Positions 8,026-17,795 are shown, counted from the first letter of the stretch. The stretch is DNA of 64,000 nucleotides from Dyadobacter sp. CY326 (GCF_021390515.1 NZ_JAJUXI010000006.1:124001-188000), one strand, 5' to 3'. Notes: generated by a model from the letters alone, not told the origin. A program made the numbers and translations.

Positions 8026-10482
8026 ATGAAGGTTCTTAAATTTGGCGGCACCTCTGTCGGTTCGGTTGACAGCATTAAAATAGTAATCCGTATTCTTGAA
8101 AAAAACCTGGCGGAAGGAGAGCGCATTGCGGTCGTTTTTTCGGCAATGGGCGGTGTAACCAACCGGCTTATCGAGATCGGTAAAATGGCTGCTGCGGGCA
8201 ATGCTGAGTACATGGATTTCTTGAAAGGTGTTGAGGAACGCCACTTTGCTGTTGTCCGCGGACTGATTCCGGTGAAGAGCCAAAGCAGCACTTTTGCTGC
8301 GGTAAGGGGCATTTTTAACGAGCTGGAAGATATTTTGAGGGGCGTTTCCTGGATTAAGGAGCTTTCCGAGCGGACTTTGGACCTGATCATGAGCTTCGGC
8401 GAGCGGCTTTCCACGCTGGTCATCACCGAAATCCTGAAAAGCAAAGGCATCGCAGCTGAGTTTTGCGACGCACGTCAGATGATTCACACCAATGCAACCT
8501 ATGGAATGGGTGACGTGAATTTCGAGATCACAAACCGACAGATTCTTGAATATTTTGCAAAAACAGCTGCATTACAATGTGTTACAGGCTTTATTGCCTC
8601 CACTGCCGAAGGGGTCACAACGACATTGGGCCGCGGCGGTTCGGATTATACAGCATCCATTATAGCAGCAGCGCTGGACGCAAGCTCCATTGAAATATGG
8701 ACCGATGTTGACGGCATGATGACGGCGGATCCGCGCAAGGTTGCCAATGCATTTACCATTCCTTCCATTTCTTATTCCGAAGCAATGGAATTGTCGCATT
8801 TCGGGGCGAAGGTCATTTATCCGCCGAGTTTGCAGCCTGCTTTTGCTAAAAATATTACGTTAAAGGTCCTTAATACATTTAATGTTGATTTTGAGGGCAC
8901 TTACGTTCAGAAGGCTGCGAATGGCAAGGATTACGCGATTACGGGGATTTCTTCCATTGATGAGATTGCTTTGGTGAACATTCAGGGAAGCGGGATGATT
9001 GGCGTTGCGGGGATTTCCGGACGACTTTTTACAGCGCTTTCCAACAATGCTATCAGCGTGATTCTGATTTCCCAGGCTTCATCTGAACATTCTATTTGTT
9101 TTTCTATTGATCCAAAAAATGCCCAACGCGCGAGCGAAGTGCTTGAAAAAGAGTTTGCTGCTGAAATTTTATTGGGTTTTATCGACAGCATTGCCATTGA
9201 AAAAAGCCTCTCGATCATTGCTATTGTAGGTGAGGGGATGAAAAAAAGCACGGGCGTTTCCGGAAAGTTATTTTCTGTTTTGGGTAAAAACGGGATTAAC
9301 GTTGTCGCCACAGCGCAGGGTTCTTCAGAGCTGAACATTTCGGTCGTAATTGCTAAAAGTGATCTTTCCAAAGCGCTTAATGCCATTCACGGTGTATTTT
9401 TTCAATCCGAAACGCGTTCGCTCAACTTGTTTATTGTTGGAATGGGGCTGATAGGAGGCACTTTACTAGGTCAAGTCAAGAATCAGACAAAATATTTAAG
9501 AGAAGAAAAACTGCTAAACCTGAACATTGCGGGACTTTCCAATACGAAGAAAATGTTGCTCGATCCGGACGGCATTCAACCAGACAACTGGCGCGACCGG
9601 GTGATGGATGAAGGTGTGAAAACGAGCTTGCCCGCATTTGTACAAAGAATGATCGAGCTCAACCTGCCAAACAGTGTTTTCGTGGATTGCACATCGGATA
9701 AGGACATTGTTCAATATTATCACATGCTGCTGGACGCGAGTATTTCGGTGGTTACGCCAAATAAGGTTGCCAATTCGGGCACTTATTCGGAATATGTTTC
9801 TTTGCAACGCACTGCACTTCAGCGTGGTGTGAAGTTTTTGTATGAAACCAATGTGGGCGCTGGCTTGCCGATTATCAATACAATTCAGGGTTTAATGGCT
9901 AGCGGGGACAAGTTTCTAAAAATCGAGGCAATTTTGTCTGGAACGCTTTCTTATATATTCAACAACTTTGGACCAGGGATTCGATTTGCGGATGTCGTGC
10001 GGGAAGCCAAAGTGAAAGGCTTTACCGAACCCGATCCACGCGAGGATTTGAGCGGGGCCGATGTTGCCCGGAAAATTTTAATTTTAGCCCGTGAAGTGGG
10101 GGTTCCTTTGGAAGCAGATGAGGTAAAGATAAAAGCCATTCTGCCAGGAAATTGCCTTAATGCACCGACAGTAGATGCATTTTTCCAGGAGCTTGAAATA
10201 TCGGACAGCTTTTTCGCCAGCATGCAGGCGGAAGCAGAAGCAAAACAGGAAAAGCTGCGTTTTATTGCCACATTGGAGAATGGCAAGGCAAGCATTGAGT
10301 TGAAAACCGTTGACAACCAGCATCCTTTCTATACATTATCCGGAAGCGACAACATCATTTCTTTCACAACGGAACGTTACAAAGACCGGCCCCTGGTTAT
10401 CAAAGGCCCAGGCGCAGGCGCAGAAGTAACCGCATCCGGCGTCTTCGCGGATATTATGAGCATAAGTAGTTATTTGGGGTAA
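8026..10482 (+). CDS. thrA: Bifunctional aspartate kinase / homoserine dehydrogenase
   Basis: An 818-residue fusion catalysing the first and third steps of the aspartate pathway to threonine and methionine: ATP-dependent phosphorylation of aspartate, and NAD(P)H reduction of aspartate semialdehyde to homoserine. The N-terminal kinase starts MKVLKFGGTSVGS and contains LGRGGSDYTASI; a double ACT regulatory region spans about 310-460. The dehydrogenase begins near residue 465 with the dinucleotide motif FIVGMGLIGGTLLG and has NVGAGLPIINT and LSGADVARKILILAREVG. Length and order equal E. coli ThrA. It heads an operon with two short unrelated genes and then thrB. Confidence 0.97.
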   Translation: MKVLKFGGTSVGSVDSIKIVIRILEKNLAEGERIAVVFSAMGGVTNRLIEIGKMAAAGNAEYMDFLKGVEERHFAVVRGLIPVKSQSSTFAAVRGIFNELEDILRGVSWIKELSERTLDLIMSFGERLSTLVITEILKSKGIAAEFCDARQMIHTNATYGMGDVNFEITNRQILEYFAKTAALQCVTGFIASTAEGVTTTLGRGGSDYTASIIAAALDASSIEIWTDVDGMMTADPRKVANAFTIPSISYSEAMELSHFGAKVIYPPSLQPAFAKNITLKVLNTFNVDFEGTYVQKAANGKDYAITGISSIDEIALVNIQGSGMIGVAGISGRLFTALSNNAISVILISQASSEHSICFSIDPKNAQRASEVLEKEFAAEILLGFIDSIAIEKSLSIIAIVGEGMKKSTGVSGKLFSVLGKNGINVVATAQGSSELNISVVIAKSDLSKALNAIHGVFFQSETRSLNLFIVGMGLIGGTLLGQVKNQTKYLREEKLLNLNIAGLSNTKKMLLDPDGIQPDNWRDRVMDEGVKTSLPAFVQRMIELNLPNSVFVDCTSDKDIVQYYHMLLDASISVVTPNKVANSGTYSEYVSLQRTALQRGVKFLYETNVGAGLPIINTIQGLMASGDKFLKIEAILSGTLSYIFNNFGPGIRFADVVREAKVKGFTEPDPREDLSGADVARKILILAREVGVPLEADEVKIKAILPGNCLNAPTVDAFFQELEISDSFFASMQAEAEAKQEKLRFIATLENGKASIELKTVDNQHPFYTLSGSDNIISFTTERYKDRPLVIKGPGAGAEVTASGVFADIMSISSYLG

Positions 10483-10526
10483 AGGATTTTAACTTGCATA
10501 AAGTGTTTAAGGAAAACATTTGAGCT

Positions 10527-10865
10527 ATGAGCACGAGGAAGATTCCAAAAGAGATATCCGCACTAACACAGGAATTTGTAAGCAAGGTAAGCCAGTTATA
10601 CGGAAACCGGCTGAATAAAGTGATTTTGTTTGGCTCTTATGCCCGCGGAGAGCAGCATGAAGAGTCTGATGTGGATTATTTGGTTGTATTGAATGATGAT
10701 GAAATCCGTTCATATACCGAGATCGATGTCTTATCTCCCATTTCGAGTGATCTGGGCCTAAAATACGGCTTTTGGATCTCAGCAATTCCTTACACCAACA
10801 AGAAATTATACTCTGGAAATACACCTCTCGGTTTTAATGTAATCCAAGAAGGCATCGAAATATGA
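10527..10865 (+). CDS. Minimal nucleotidyltransferase (MNT) of a HEPN/MNT pair
   Basis: A 112-residue MNT-fold protein. The active-site motif is canonical GS-x10-DxD: Gly36-Ser37 then Asp48 and Asp50. In characterised HEPN/MNT pairs the MNT member is the antitoxin and can transfer AMP to the HEPN toxin. The third carboxylate expected in a later strand is not evident; the likely strand reads GFWISAIPY, so catalytic competence is uncertain. It begins 44 bases after thrA and overlaps the HEPN gene by four bases (ATGA at 10862-10865), so the two are translationally coupled. Its position inside the threonine operon is unusual. Confidence 0.85.
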   Translation: MSTRKIPKEISALTQEFVSKVSQLYGNRLNKVILFGSYARGEQHEESDVDYLVVLNDDEIRSYTEIDVLSPISSDLGLKYGFWISAIPYTNKKLYSGNTPLGFNVIQEGIEI

Positions 10866-11254
10866 GTGGAGTGACGCTGCCCAAAATCATTATGAAGATC
10901 GAAGAGTTGATCGAAGCGAGCAAAGACAATTATGAAGAGAAACACTTTGAAGCATGCGTAAATCGCTCTTACTATGCAATGTTCCATTCGGTTCAGGCAT
11001 TTTTGTTTATTCAAAATTTTCATTCAAAAACGCACGTCGGAGCGCATAGCAAGTTTCGTGAACTTTACATAAAGACGGGCCTCTTAGACACCACTCTTAC
11101 CGACAAATTGCAGCGATCCTTTGTGAAACGACAGTTCAGCGATTATGATTACGAAGAAGTCACAGAAGAACAAGCTGTTGAGGCTATCGAAGATGCCGAG
11201 GCTTTTGTGAAAGCGACTATGACATATTTAAAGCAAAACAACCATTTAAAGTGA
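10862..11254 (+). CDS. HEPN-domain protein (UPF0332-like), partner of the MNT protein
   Basis: A 130-residue all-helical HEPN protein. It has the family core NRSYYAMFHSVQAFLF at residues 34-49, where Arg35 and His42 make an R-x6-H motif compatible with the HEPN RNase signature Rx4-6H, and THVGAHSKFRE further on. The Tyr residues in the motif are candidate AMPylation targets, by analogy with the HepT/MntA system. The motif spacing differs from the HepT RX4HXY form, so this may be a UPF0332 member with another role. Its stop codon overlaps the GTG start of thrB by four bases (GTGA, 11251-11254). Confidence 0.83.
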   Translation: MSGVTLPKIIMKIEELIEASKDNYEEKHFEACVNRSYYAMFHSVQAFLFIQNFHSKTHVGAHSKFRELYIKTGLLDTTLTDKLQRSFVKRQFSDYDYEEVTEEQAVEAIEDAEAFVKATMTYLKQNNHLK

Positions 11255-12180
11255 ATTCAGTAAGAGCTTTTGCGCCGGCTACGGTGGCTAATGTTGCGTG
11301 TGGGTTTGATATTTTCGGGTTTGCTATTGAGGCGCCGGGGGATATTGTGGAAATAAAAAAACGTGATGAGCCGGGCGTTGTCATTACCGAAATTACGGGA
11401 GATGAAGGCCGTTTGCCGCGCAGTGCTGATAAGAACGCTGTCACCGTTGTAATGCTGCATTTGTTAAAGCATTTGGGCATAACCGATTTTGGCTGTGAAG
11501 TCGTTTTGCATAAAAATATGCCTCTGGGAAGCGGAATGGGGTCTAGCGCAGCAAGTGCCGTTGCCGGCGTTGTGGCGATGAACGAACTGCTGGGTAATCC
11601 GCTCAGTCGCCAGGATCTGCTGCCGTTTGCTATGGAAGGCGAGAAAATTGCTTCGGGATCGGCGCATGCGGATAACGTTGGTCCGTCGCTTTTGGGTGGT
11701 TTTGTGGTGATCAGGAGTTACAATCCGCTGGATATTTTTACGATTCCAATTCCCGATGACTTGTATTGCACGCTCGTTCACCCGGACATTGAGATCAATA
11801 CAAAAGACGCGCGTTTCATTTTGAGAAACGAAGTCTCACTTAAAAATACAATCGCTCAAATGGGCAATGTTGCAGGGCTTGTCGCGGGCTTAATGAAGTC
11901 TGATTATGAGCTGATTGGCAGATCCATGGTGGATGTGATCATTGAACCGGTAAGATCCATTTTGATTCCTGAATTTAAGGAAGTTAAGCAATCGGCCATA
12001 GCAAATGGCGCGCTTGGATGCAGCATTTCCGGTTCCGGGCCATCCATGTTCGCACTAAGCAAGGGCGCGACGAATGCGGAAAGCGCTGGAAAAGCAATGC
12101 AGGAAAAGTTTGCCAATGCAGGAATAGAATCCAGCATGCACGTTTCGAGAATCAATAAAAAAGGCGCGGCAATTCTGTAA
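11251..12180 (+). CDS. thrB: Homoserine kinase
   Basis: A 309-residue GHMP-family kinase that phosphorylates homoserine with ATP, the fourth step towards threonine. The ATP-binding motif PLGSGMGSSAASA lies near residues 92-104; the N-terminus VRAFAPATVANVACGFD and the C-terminal GCSISGSGPSMFAL are both typical of ThrB. I use the GTG start at 11251 because it gives the conserved N-terminus; it overlaps the HEPN stop by four bases. thrC (threonine synthase), often next to thrB, is not downstream: the next gene is an IscA-type protein after a 74-base gap. Confidence 0.95.
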   Translation: MNSVRAFAPATVANVACGFDIFGFAIEAPGDIVEIKKRDEPGVVITEITGDEGRLPRSADKNAVTVVMLHLLKHLGITDFGCEVVLHKNMPLGSGMGSSAASAVAGVVAMNELLGNPLSRQDLLPFAMEGEKIASGSAHADNVGPSLLGGFVVIRSYNPLDIFTIPIPDDLYCTLVHPDIEINTKDARFILRNEVSLKNTIAQMGNVAGLVAGLMKSDYELIGRSMVDVIIEPVRSILIPEFKEVKQSAIANGALGCSISGSGPSMFALSKGATNAESAGKAMQEKFANAGIESSMHVSRINKKGAAIL

Positions 12181-12254
12181 CTATGTGCCTTTGCGTGAAC
12201 TTTATCATTTGTTTCAGACGTTAAATATTGACGAATACAAAACTTAGAAATACC

Positions 12255-12581
12255 ATGGTTACTGTAAGTGATACCGCCAAAAATAAAATTGTTGAACTCC
12301 GCCATGCAGATGGTCATTTGGAGGATTATCAGATTCGTGTAGGCGTTTTGGGAGGTGGCTGTTCGGGTTTGACTTATAATCTTGAATTCAACTCCGAGAC
12401 CAATCCGAATGACATGGTTTTTGAAGATAAAGGCGTGAAAATCATCGTTGATAAAAAGAGCATTCTTTACCTTGCTGGAACCACACTGGACTTTTCTGAT
12501 GGCTTAAATGGCAAAGGTTTTCAATTCATTAATCCCAATGCAACCCGCACTTGCGGCTGCGGCGAAAGCTTCGCAGTATAA
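12255..12581 (+). CDS. IscA/HesB-type iron-sulfur carrier
   Basis: A 108-residue A-type carrier that delivers Fe-S clusters to apoproteins. The three ligand cysteines are in place: Cys36 in GGGCSGL, and Cys100 and Cys102 in TCGCGESF. The ATG at 12255 gives the usual family length; an in-frame TTG at 12228 would add nine non-conserved residues. No other isc or suf genes are nearby. Confidence 0.9.
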   Translation: MVTVSDTAKNKIVELRHADGHLEDYQIRVGVLGGGCSGLTYNLEFNSETNPNDMVFEDKGVKIIVDKKSILYLAGTTLDFSDGLNGKGFQFINPNATRTCGCGESFAV

Positions 12582-12608
12582 CGATATTCTTAAAATATTT
12601 TATTTTTT

Positions 12609-12643
12609 AAAACGCGTTCTGAAAACTCAGGCGCGTTTTTTTT
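12609..12643 (+). terminator. Rho-independent terminator
   Basis: Arms AAAACGCG (12609-12616) and CGCGTTTT (12632-12639) enclose a second small stem CTGA/TCAG, and the sequence runs into eight T residues. It closes the transcript of the IscA-type gene. Confidence 0.85.
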
Positions 12644-12706
12644 ATAAAACCGAATCGCCTTAATTTGTCGCTCCAAGAAGCAGGCATACACATTAAAACA
12701 ATTTGA

Positions 12707-13603
12707 ATGAAACCAACTCTTTTGATTTTAGCTGCCGGCATCGGTAGCCGTTACGGAGGCATCAAGCAACTGGATCAATTCGGTCCGAATGGGGAGACAA
12801 TTATCGATTATTCCTTATATGATGCCATACGAAGCGGTTTTGGTAAGGTAGTATTCATCGTGCGTCAGGAAATCAGGGAGAGTGCGGAGGTCATTTTCGC
12901 GCCCAAGCTTGAAGGAAAGATTGCATTTGATTTTGCAATACAAGGAGTGCAATCATATGTTCCGGAAGATCTGGGCAAGGTAGACCGTTTGAAACCCTGG
13001 GGAACCGGGCATGCAACATTGTGTGCATGGCCCAAGACGGAAACTCCATTTGCAGTGATCAACGCAGACGATTTTTATGGTAGAGACGCGTTTGCGACAA
13101 TGGCCGACTTCCTGACCAACGATACCAATGAAAAGCAGCACGCAATGATTGGTTATGAGCTCAAACGCACTTTATCCGAAAACGGAACCGTCTCGCGCGG
13201 CATCTGCGTAGAAAGAGCCGATCACAATCTTGAATCTGTCGTGGAGCGGACCAAAATTTTCGAAGAAAACGGCGCGATTTATTTCGAGGAAAACGACATT
13301 AAAACGAAGCTAGCGCCAGAAACACCCGTTTCAATGAATTTCTGGGGATTCAAACCGGGCATGTTCCCAATCACAAAAGACTTGTTTGAGACTTACGCCA
13401 GAGAAAACATTGACACGCCAAAAGCAGAATTTTACATCCCAACCGTGATGACGCACATCATCAAAAACGGCCTTGGCGACTGCCGCGTCTTCCGCAGCTC
13501 ATCCGACTGGTTCGGCGTAACCTACCCAGAAGACAAACCAGCAGTCCAAGCATCGCTAAACGCATTGCACACAGCTGGGATTTATCCTGAGAAGCTTTGG
13601 TAA
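12707..13603 (+). CDS. NTP-transferase family sugar nucleotidyltransferase
   Basis: A 298-residue nucleotidyltransferase with the GT-A-like NTP_transferase fold. The nucleotide-binding N-terminus LILAAGIGSRYGGIKQLDQF is clear, and VINADDFYGRDAF carries the metal-binding acidic pair. This family activates sugar phosphates or similar compounds, but the members with this N-terminus (GGIKQ) lack a fixed substrate. It stands alone between two strong terminators, so the neighbourhood gives no hint. Confidence 0.8.
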   Translation: MKPTLLILAAGIGSRYGGIKQLDQFGPNGETIIDYSLYDAIRSGFGKVVFIVRQEIRESAEVIFAPKLEGKIAFDFAIQGVQSYVPEDLGKVDRLKPWGTGHATLCAWPKTETPFAVINADDFYGRDAFATMADFLTNDTNEKQHAMIGYELKRTLSENGTVSRGICVERADHNLESVVERTKIFEENGAIYFEENDIKTKLAPETPVSMNFWGFKPGMFPITKDLFETYARENIDTPKAEFYIPTVMTHIIKNGLGDCRVFRSSSDWFGVTYPEDKPAVQASLNALHTAGIYPEKLW

Positions 13604-13627
13604 CGTTTGCGAAAGATATCTTTTAAC

Positions 13628-13657
13628 GCAAAAAGACCTCATTTGAGGTCTTTTTGC
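13628..13657. terminator. Bidirectional terminator, perfect 13-bp stem
   Basis: GCAAAAAGACCTC (13628-13640), loop ATTT, and its exact complement (13645-13657). The A and T runs are in the stem base, so it works for both converging genes. Confidence 0.9.
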
Positions 13658-13682
13658 TGAGCAAAATTTTCTCTCTCCCCGA

Positions 13683-16600
13683 CTATCGGTTTATTGCCAC
13701 TTTGTGTGACGTTTGCGTGCCATCCTTGCGACTTATTACCAAAATGTAAACCCCAGATTCGAAGCCCTTCACATCAACATGATTTTGAACGGTTTTACAA
13801 ACTGATTTGCCGGTCGAAGTATAAAGTTGAATGTGACTAGTTAGCTCCGGATTTTCTGTTTCAATAAATAATTTGTCCGAAACAGGATTGGGATAAATGC
13901 GAACATTGTCTTTGAATGACTCGACAGACACCGCTTTACGCTTAACTGTTTCCGACATATTATCGACAACATCCTCCGGCGCAGGCGCACTATTATTCCC
14001 GACCAGATAAGCAGGTAAGTAGCGCCACGGGCCATAGAGCTGGCCGGTTAGTGCAAGTGCACGATCGTATTTCACTCTCACGCGTATTTTGGTTGAAGGC
14101 CCTTGTTTATCGACCAGATTTTTTAACTCCACACCCCCAATTCCCAAGTCCAAATAGGCACTTTGTGAGCTTGTGGACTGCGTGCTAGTGGTAATAACAT
14201 TATTGCTACCCTTTGAAAATCCTTCACCCTTAGCTTTTGTCTCCCAGAGTAGTTTTCCTTTATTTCTCCCTAGGAATGACCTCGCGTAAAGGCTTGCTCC
14301 GAAGTTGGTTTGAGCCTTCTGGGATTGGTTAATTGGGGTTGTGAGATTTGAGTTATACAGGCGTGGGTTATTACGGACGCCTGCTCCATTATTCCCTTTA
14401 TAAAGGGTCGCCCCATTAATTGCATTTCCAGCGTAAGCAAACATAGACCCAATCAATACATCGGAATAGCCATCTCCATTAACGTCTCCGGCACTAGAAA
14501 CAGATGTCCCGGCCAATACGCCATCATCATCGCCATAAAAATTTATTAGATTAAGCGAAGAGACACCCGTAGGTGAACCAAAATAAAGAAAGGCGGCTCC
14601 TCGACCAAAAGGGGGGTGATTAGGGGCTCCTACAATGATGTCGCCATAGCCATCCCCGTTAAAATCACCTGCCTTTGATATAGAATACCCAAAGACTTCT
14701 ACCAATCCAATCTCTATCTTGGTTTTCGACGAATTATTATTTATTCCATTCTGTGTGCCGTAGTAAGCGAATACGGCATCGAAATTTGGAGCACTTTCTG
14801 ACTTAGGACAACCAATCGCAATGTCGGCAAATCCATCTCCATTGATGTCGCCTGCGCCAGATACACTTTCGCCAAAAAATTCATTCAGACTGCCTTCCAG
14901 GATGGTTGGGTTATTGGTTATTCCCAAAGCTGAACCATAGAAAAGATATGCAGCTCCGACCCAGCCTGACCCACCATTGTAATTTGCGGCTCCTGCAATG
15001 ATATCATCAAATCCATCGCCATTAATATCTCCGGCACAGGCAACTGAACCTCCAAATTTTGAGTTTTTTTTGCCTTCCAATACGATTGCGACATTGGTGT
15101 TGATCCCTTGCGCGGAGCCATAATAGACAAAAGTAGCCCCGAGCTGTTGATTGGTAACTGGATTTGTATACCATGAATCACCCACTACAACGTCATCATA
15201 GCCATCCCCATTCACATCTCCGGCACCTGCCACACTTTCAGCAAATTCACGGTTTGTCTCAGGATTAACAGACCTCAAAATTGACGGGTTATTCTTATTA
15301 ATGCCTTGACTTGATCCGTAATAAACGAAAGCCCCCCCGCCATCTGTTATGATCCCATTTTTAGGATCATGGTTTTCCTCAAAGCTAGTATCTCCAATTA
15401 TAATGTCGTCATAACCATCACCATTCACATCTCCGGCGCTAGCAACTGACTCTCCGAAATACTTTTTTTCCGGAATGTTATCAATAATGGTAACACTATT
15501 AACGTCGATTCCTTGTGGTGATCCATAATATATAAAAGCCCCACCATAACTATGATATACCCCATTATCATAACCTGAATCACAGATTATGATGTCACCA
15601 AAACCATCTCCGTTTATGTCTCCGGCGGTAGTAACAGCTTGCCCAAAGTTACCACTATATGGAGATTCTCCATCTGTATATGGAATTCCGTAAAATTTTG
15701 TGGGATAACTATTAACGCCTTCGGCCTTCCCCAACCAAACAAACGCCGCACCTTCATCATTATGGCCATTGTCATAGACAATCGCCCCAACAACCACATC
15801 ACTGTAACCATCGCCATTGACATCGCCTGCGCTGCTGACGTTGCTGCCAAATTGTGCGCCGGCCTGGTTGCTTTCGAGAGTGGAAACAGGATTTGCTGAC
15901 AGGCCGGTTGATGATCCTTGGTAAATGAATGCGGCACCTTCATTGCTCTGGTCGTTGTCATAATACATTGCCCCAACAATCACGTCGGCATAACCGTCGC
16001 CATTCACATCGCCTGCGCTGGCGACTGAATAGCCTAACTGGGCTTCCACTTGATTCTTTTCCAGCACGACCGCTGGCGCAGCACTTACACCCTGCCCAGA
16101 ACCATAATGTACGAATGCCACACCTTCATTTGTTTGGCCTTTGTCATACATGTTGGCTCCGAGAATGATGTCGCTGTAACCATCGCCATTGACATCACCT
16201 GCAGAAGCCACGGTATGCCCCAGATAAGCATTGGCCTGGTTACTTTCCAATATTGTTGCTGCTGCCGTGTTTAGGCCAAGCGCTGATCCGTGATACACGA
16301 AAACCGCTCCTTCGTCGGTTTGACCTTTATCATATGTGCGGGCGCCCACGACCAGATCGCTGTAACCGTCGCCGTTCACATCCCCAGCACCAGTGGCACA
16401 AAAGCCAAACATGGATTCGGGCTGGTTCTGTTCAATGAGCACCGGATTGACATTAAGCCCTGCTGCTGATCCATGATAAATAAATACAACCCCTTCATTG
16501 GCCTGCCCATTGTCATAGGCCCTTGCGCAAACTGCCACATCGCTATAACCATCGCCATTAACATCGCCAGCCATGCCAACCGCATTGCCCATGTTGGCTT

Positions 16601-17795
16601 CCGGCTGGTTGCTTTCCAGAACAAGTGATGCAGCTTTGTTGATTCCTTGTGCCGAACCGTAGTAAATGAATGCAGCTCCTTCATTGGTTTGCCCTTTGTC
16701 ATAAAAGAGCGCCCCAACGACGATATCGCTGAAACCGTCCTTATTAATATCCCCCGCAGAAGAAACAAAAGACCCAAACCGGGCTTCTTTCTGATCTCCT
16801 TCGAGCATAACCACCGCTGCCGGGTCAATGCCGGAAGCTGTTCCATGGTAAACAAAGACAGCACCTTCGTCGATCTGACCGTTGTCATATTTTGAAGCGC
16901 TGACCAGGATATCGCTGTAACCATCGCCATTGACATCGCCCGCACTGGACACTGCGCCACCCATCCAGGCCCCAGCCTGATTACCCTCAACCGTCGCATT
17001 CGCATTGCCGGGATTGCCATTGACAACAATCGGGTCGATGGTGACTGGGTAGGCGGCGTCCTGAACATTGACGCTTAGCTTGACGAGGCCATCTTCGTAG
17101 CGTAGTGTTGCCGGAATTACTTTTCCATCTGCGTCCCAGCAGTTAACGTCTTTATAGATCAGACTTGCAATTTGCTCGCCGTTTTTATTTTCAGTAAAGA
17201 AGTGCAGTTCGTTGTTTTGCAGGTCATCCACTTTTAAGCCAATGGCTGACAATTTTACTTGCAGCTCTTTTGTGTCTTCGGGCGCGGAATCAATAATGAA
17301 ATTCTGGCGGACGCCTTCTTCATTGTTGATGAATTCTTCGCTAAAACCTTTGTGTTTAATGACAAGCTTGTTGTCTATATGATCTGAAACTGCATTGGCT
17401 TGGGCAGAGAAGATCTTTTTCCCATCGGCCAAGATGCCTTCATTGACCAATTTCAGAGAAAAGTTGTGACCTGCCGAATCCACCCTGTTGTTAACTGTCA
17501 GCTCGCCTGGCTTGTAGTAAGCACGCAGGCGTTGCTTGCGGTTGGGGCTTTGGAGCAAGTTTTTTTCTGTGTCCAGCGAAATGTTGTATTCGCGCTTGGC
17601 AAGGCTTTGCTGGATGCTGGTGATGGTGCTGTCGTGGACGACATTTTGCTGATCCGGAATGCGCTTTGAATTCTTTGGAACGGGGTTGCCTGAGATGGGT
17701 TCGACAGCGGTCTGCCTCTGCATTTTTACTACATAAGCCGCCGTCAGCAGTAAAAATAACAATGCATAGATGCCCCTTTTGTAATGCTGTTTCAT
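13683..17795 (-). CDS. FG-GAP repeat protein with T9SS C-terminal sorting domain
   Basis: A roughly 1370-residue exported repeat protein. It opens with an N-terminal signal/anchor (KRGIYALLFLLLTAAYVV), then about 230 residues of beta-rich sequence without recognised motifs. Next come 14 integrin-alpha-like FG-GAP repeats, each with an AGD(V/I/F)N(G/K)DG(Y/F)xD Ca-binding loop and a (V/I)YxGSxxG strand. The first seven are about 63 residues and very alike; the last seven are longer and varied. The C-terminus has VRIYPNPVSDKLFIET and a terminal basic strand, a type A sorting domain for the type IX system, so it is probably at the cell surface or secreted. I start at the ATG at 17795; an upstream in-frame start at 17834 would precede the signal with 13 polar residues. 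Confidence 0.88.
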   Translation of the reverse strand: MKQHYKRGIYALLFLLLTAAYVVKMQRQTAVEPISGNPVPKNSKRIPDQQNVVHDSTITSIQQSLAKREYNISLDTEKNLLQSPNRKQRLRAYYKPGELTVNNRVDSAGHNFSLKLVNEGILADGKKIFSAQANAVSDHIDNKLVIKHKGFSEEFINNEEGVRQNFIIDSAPEDTKELQVKLSAIGLKVDDLQNNELHFFTENKNGEQIASLIYKDVNCWDADGKVIPATLRYEDGLVKLSVNVQDAAYPVTIDPIVVNGNPGNANATVEGNQAGAWMGGAVSSAGDVNGDGYSDILVSASKYDNGQIDEGAVFVYHGTASGIDPAAVVMLEGDQKEARFGSFVSSAGDINKDGFSDIVVGALFYDKGQTNEGAAFIYYGSAQGINKAASLVLESNQPEANMGNAVGMAGDVNGDGYSDVAVCARAYDNGQANEGVVFIYHGSAAGLNVNPVLIEQNQPESMFGFCATGAGDVNGDGYSDLVVGARTYDKGQTDEGAVFVYHGSALGLNTAAATILESNQANAYLGHTVASAGDVNGDGYSDIILGANMYDKGQTNEGVAFVHYGSGQGVSAAPAVVLEKNQVEAQLGYSVASAGDVNGDGYADVIVGAMYYDNDQSNEGAAFIYQGSSTGLSANPVSTLESNQAGAQFGSNVSSAGDVNGDGYSDVVVGAIVYDNGHNDEGAAFVWLGKAEGVNSYPTKFYGIPYTDGESPYSGNFGQAVTTAGDINGDGFGDIIICDSGYDNGVYHSYGGAFIYYGSPQGIDVNSVTIIDNIPEKKYFGESVASAGDVNGDGYDDIIIGDTSFEENHDPKNGIITDGGGAFVYYGSSQGINKNNPSILRSVNPETNREFAESVAGAGDVNGDGYDDVVVGDSWYTNPVTNQQLGATFVYYGSAQGINTNVAIVLEGKKNSKFGGSVACAGDINGDGFDDIIAGAANYNGGSGWVGAAYLFYGSALGITNNPTILEGSLNEFFGESVSGAGDINGDGFADIAIGCPKSESAPNFDAVFAYYGTQNGINNNSSKTKIEIGLVEVFGYSISKAGDFNGDGYGDIIVGAPNHPPFGRGAAFLYFGSPTGVSSLNLINFYGDDDGVLAGTSVSSAGDVNGDGYSDVLIGSMFAYAGNAINGATLYKGNNGAGVRNNPRLYNSNLTTPINQSQKAQTNFGASLYARSFLGRNKGKLLWETKAKGEGFSKGSNNVITTSTQSTSSQSAYLDLGIGGVELKNLVDKQGPSTKIRVRVKYDRALALTGQLYGPWRYLPAYLVGNNSAPAPEDVVDNMSETVKRKAVSVESFKDNVRIYPNPVSDKLFIETENPELTSHIQLYTSTGKSVCKTVQNHVDVKGFESGVYILVISRKDGTQTSHKVAINR

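Noticed and set aside
7795..8487. A 230-codon minus-strand frame overlapping the thrA start and its promoter region
   Set aside because: It would cover the intergenic region and the conserved start of thrA; no conserved features.
16376..17068. A 230-codon minus-strand frame over the FG-GAP repeats
   Set aside because: It is a shifted frame of the repeat region and copies its periodicity only.
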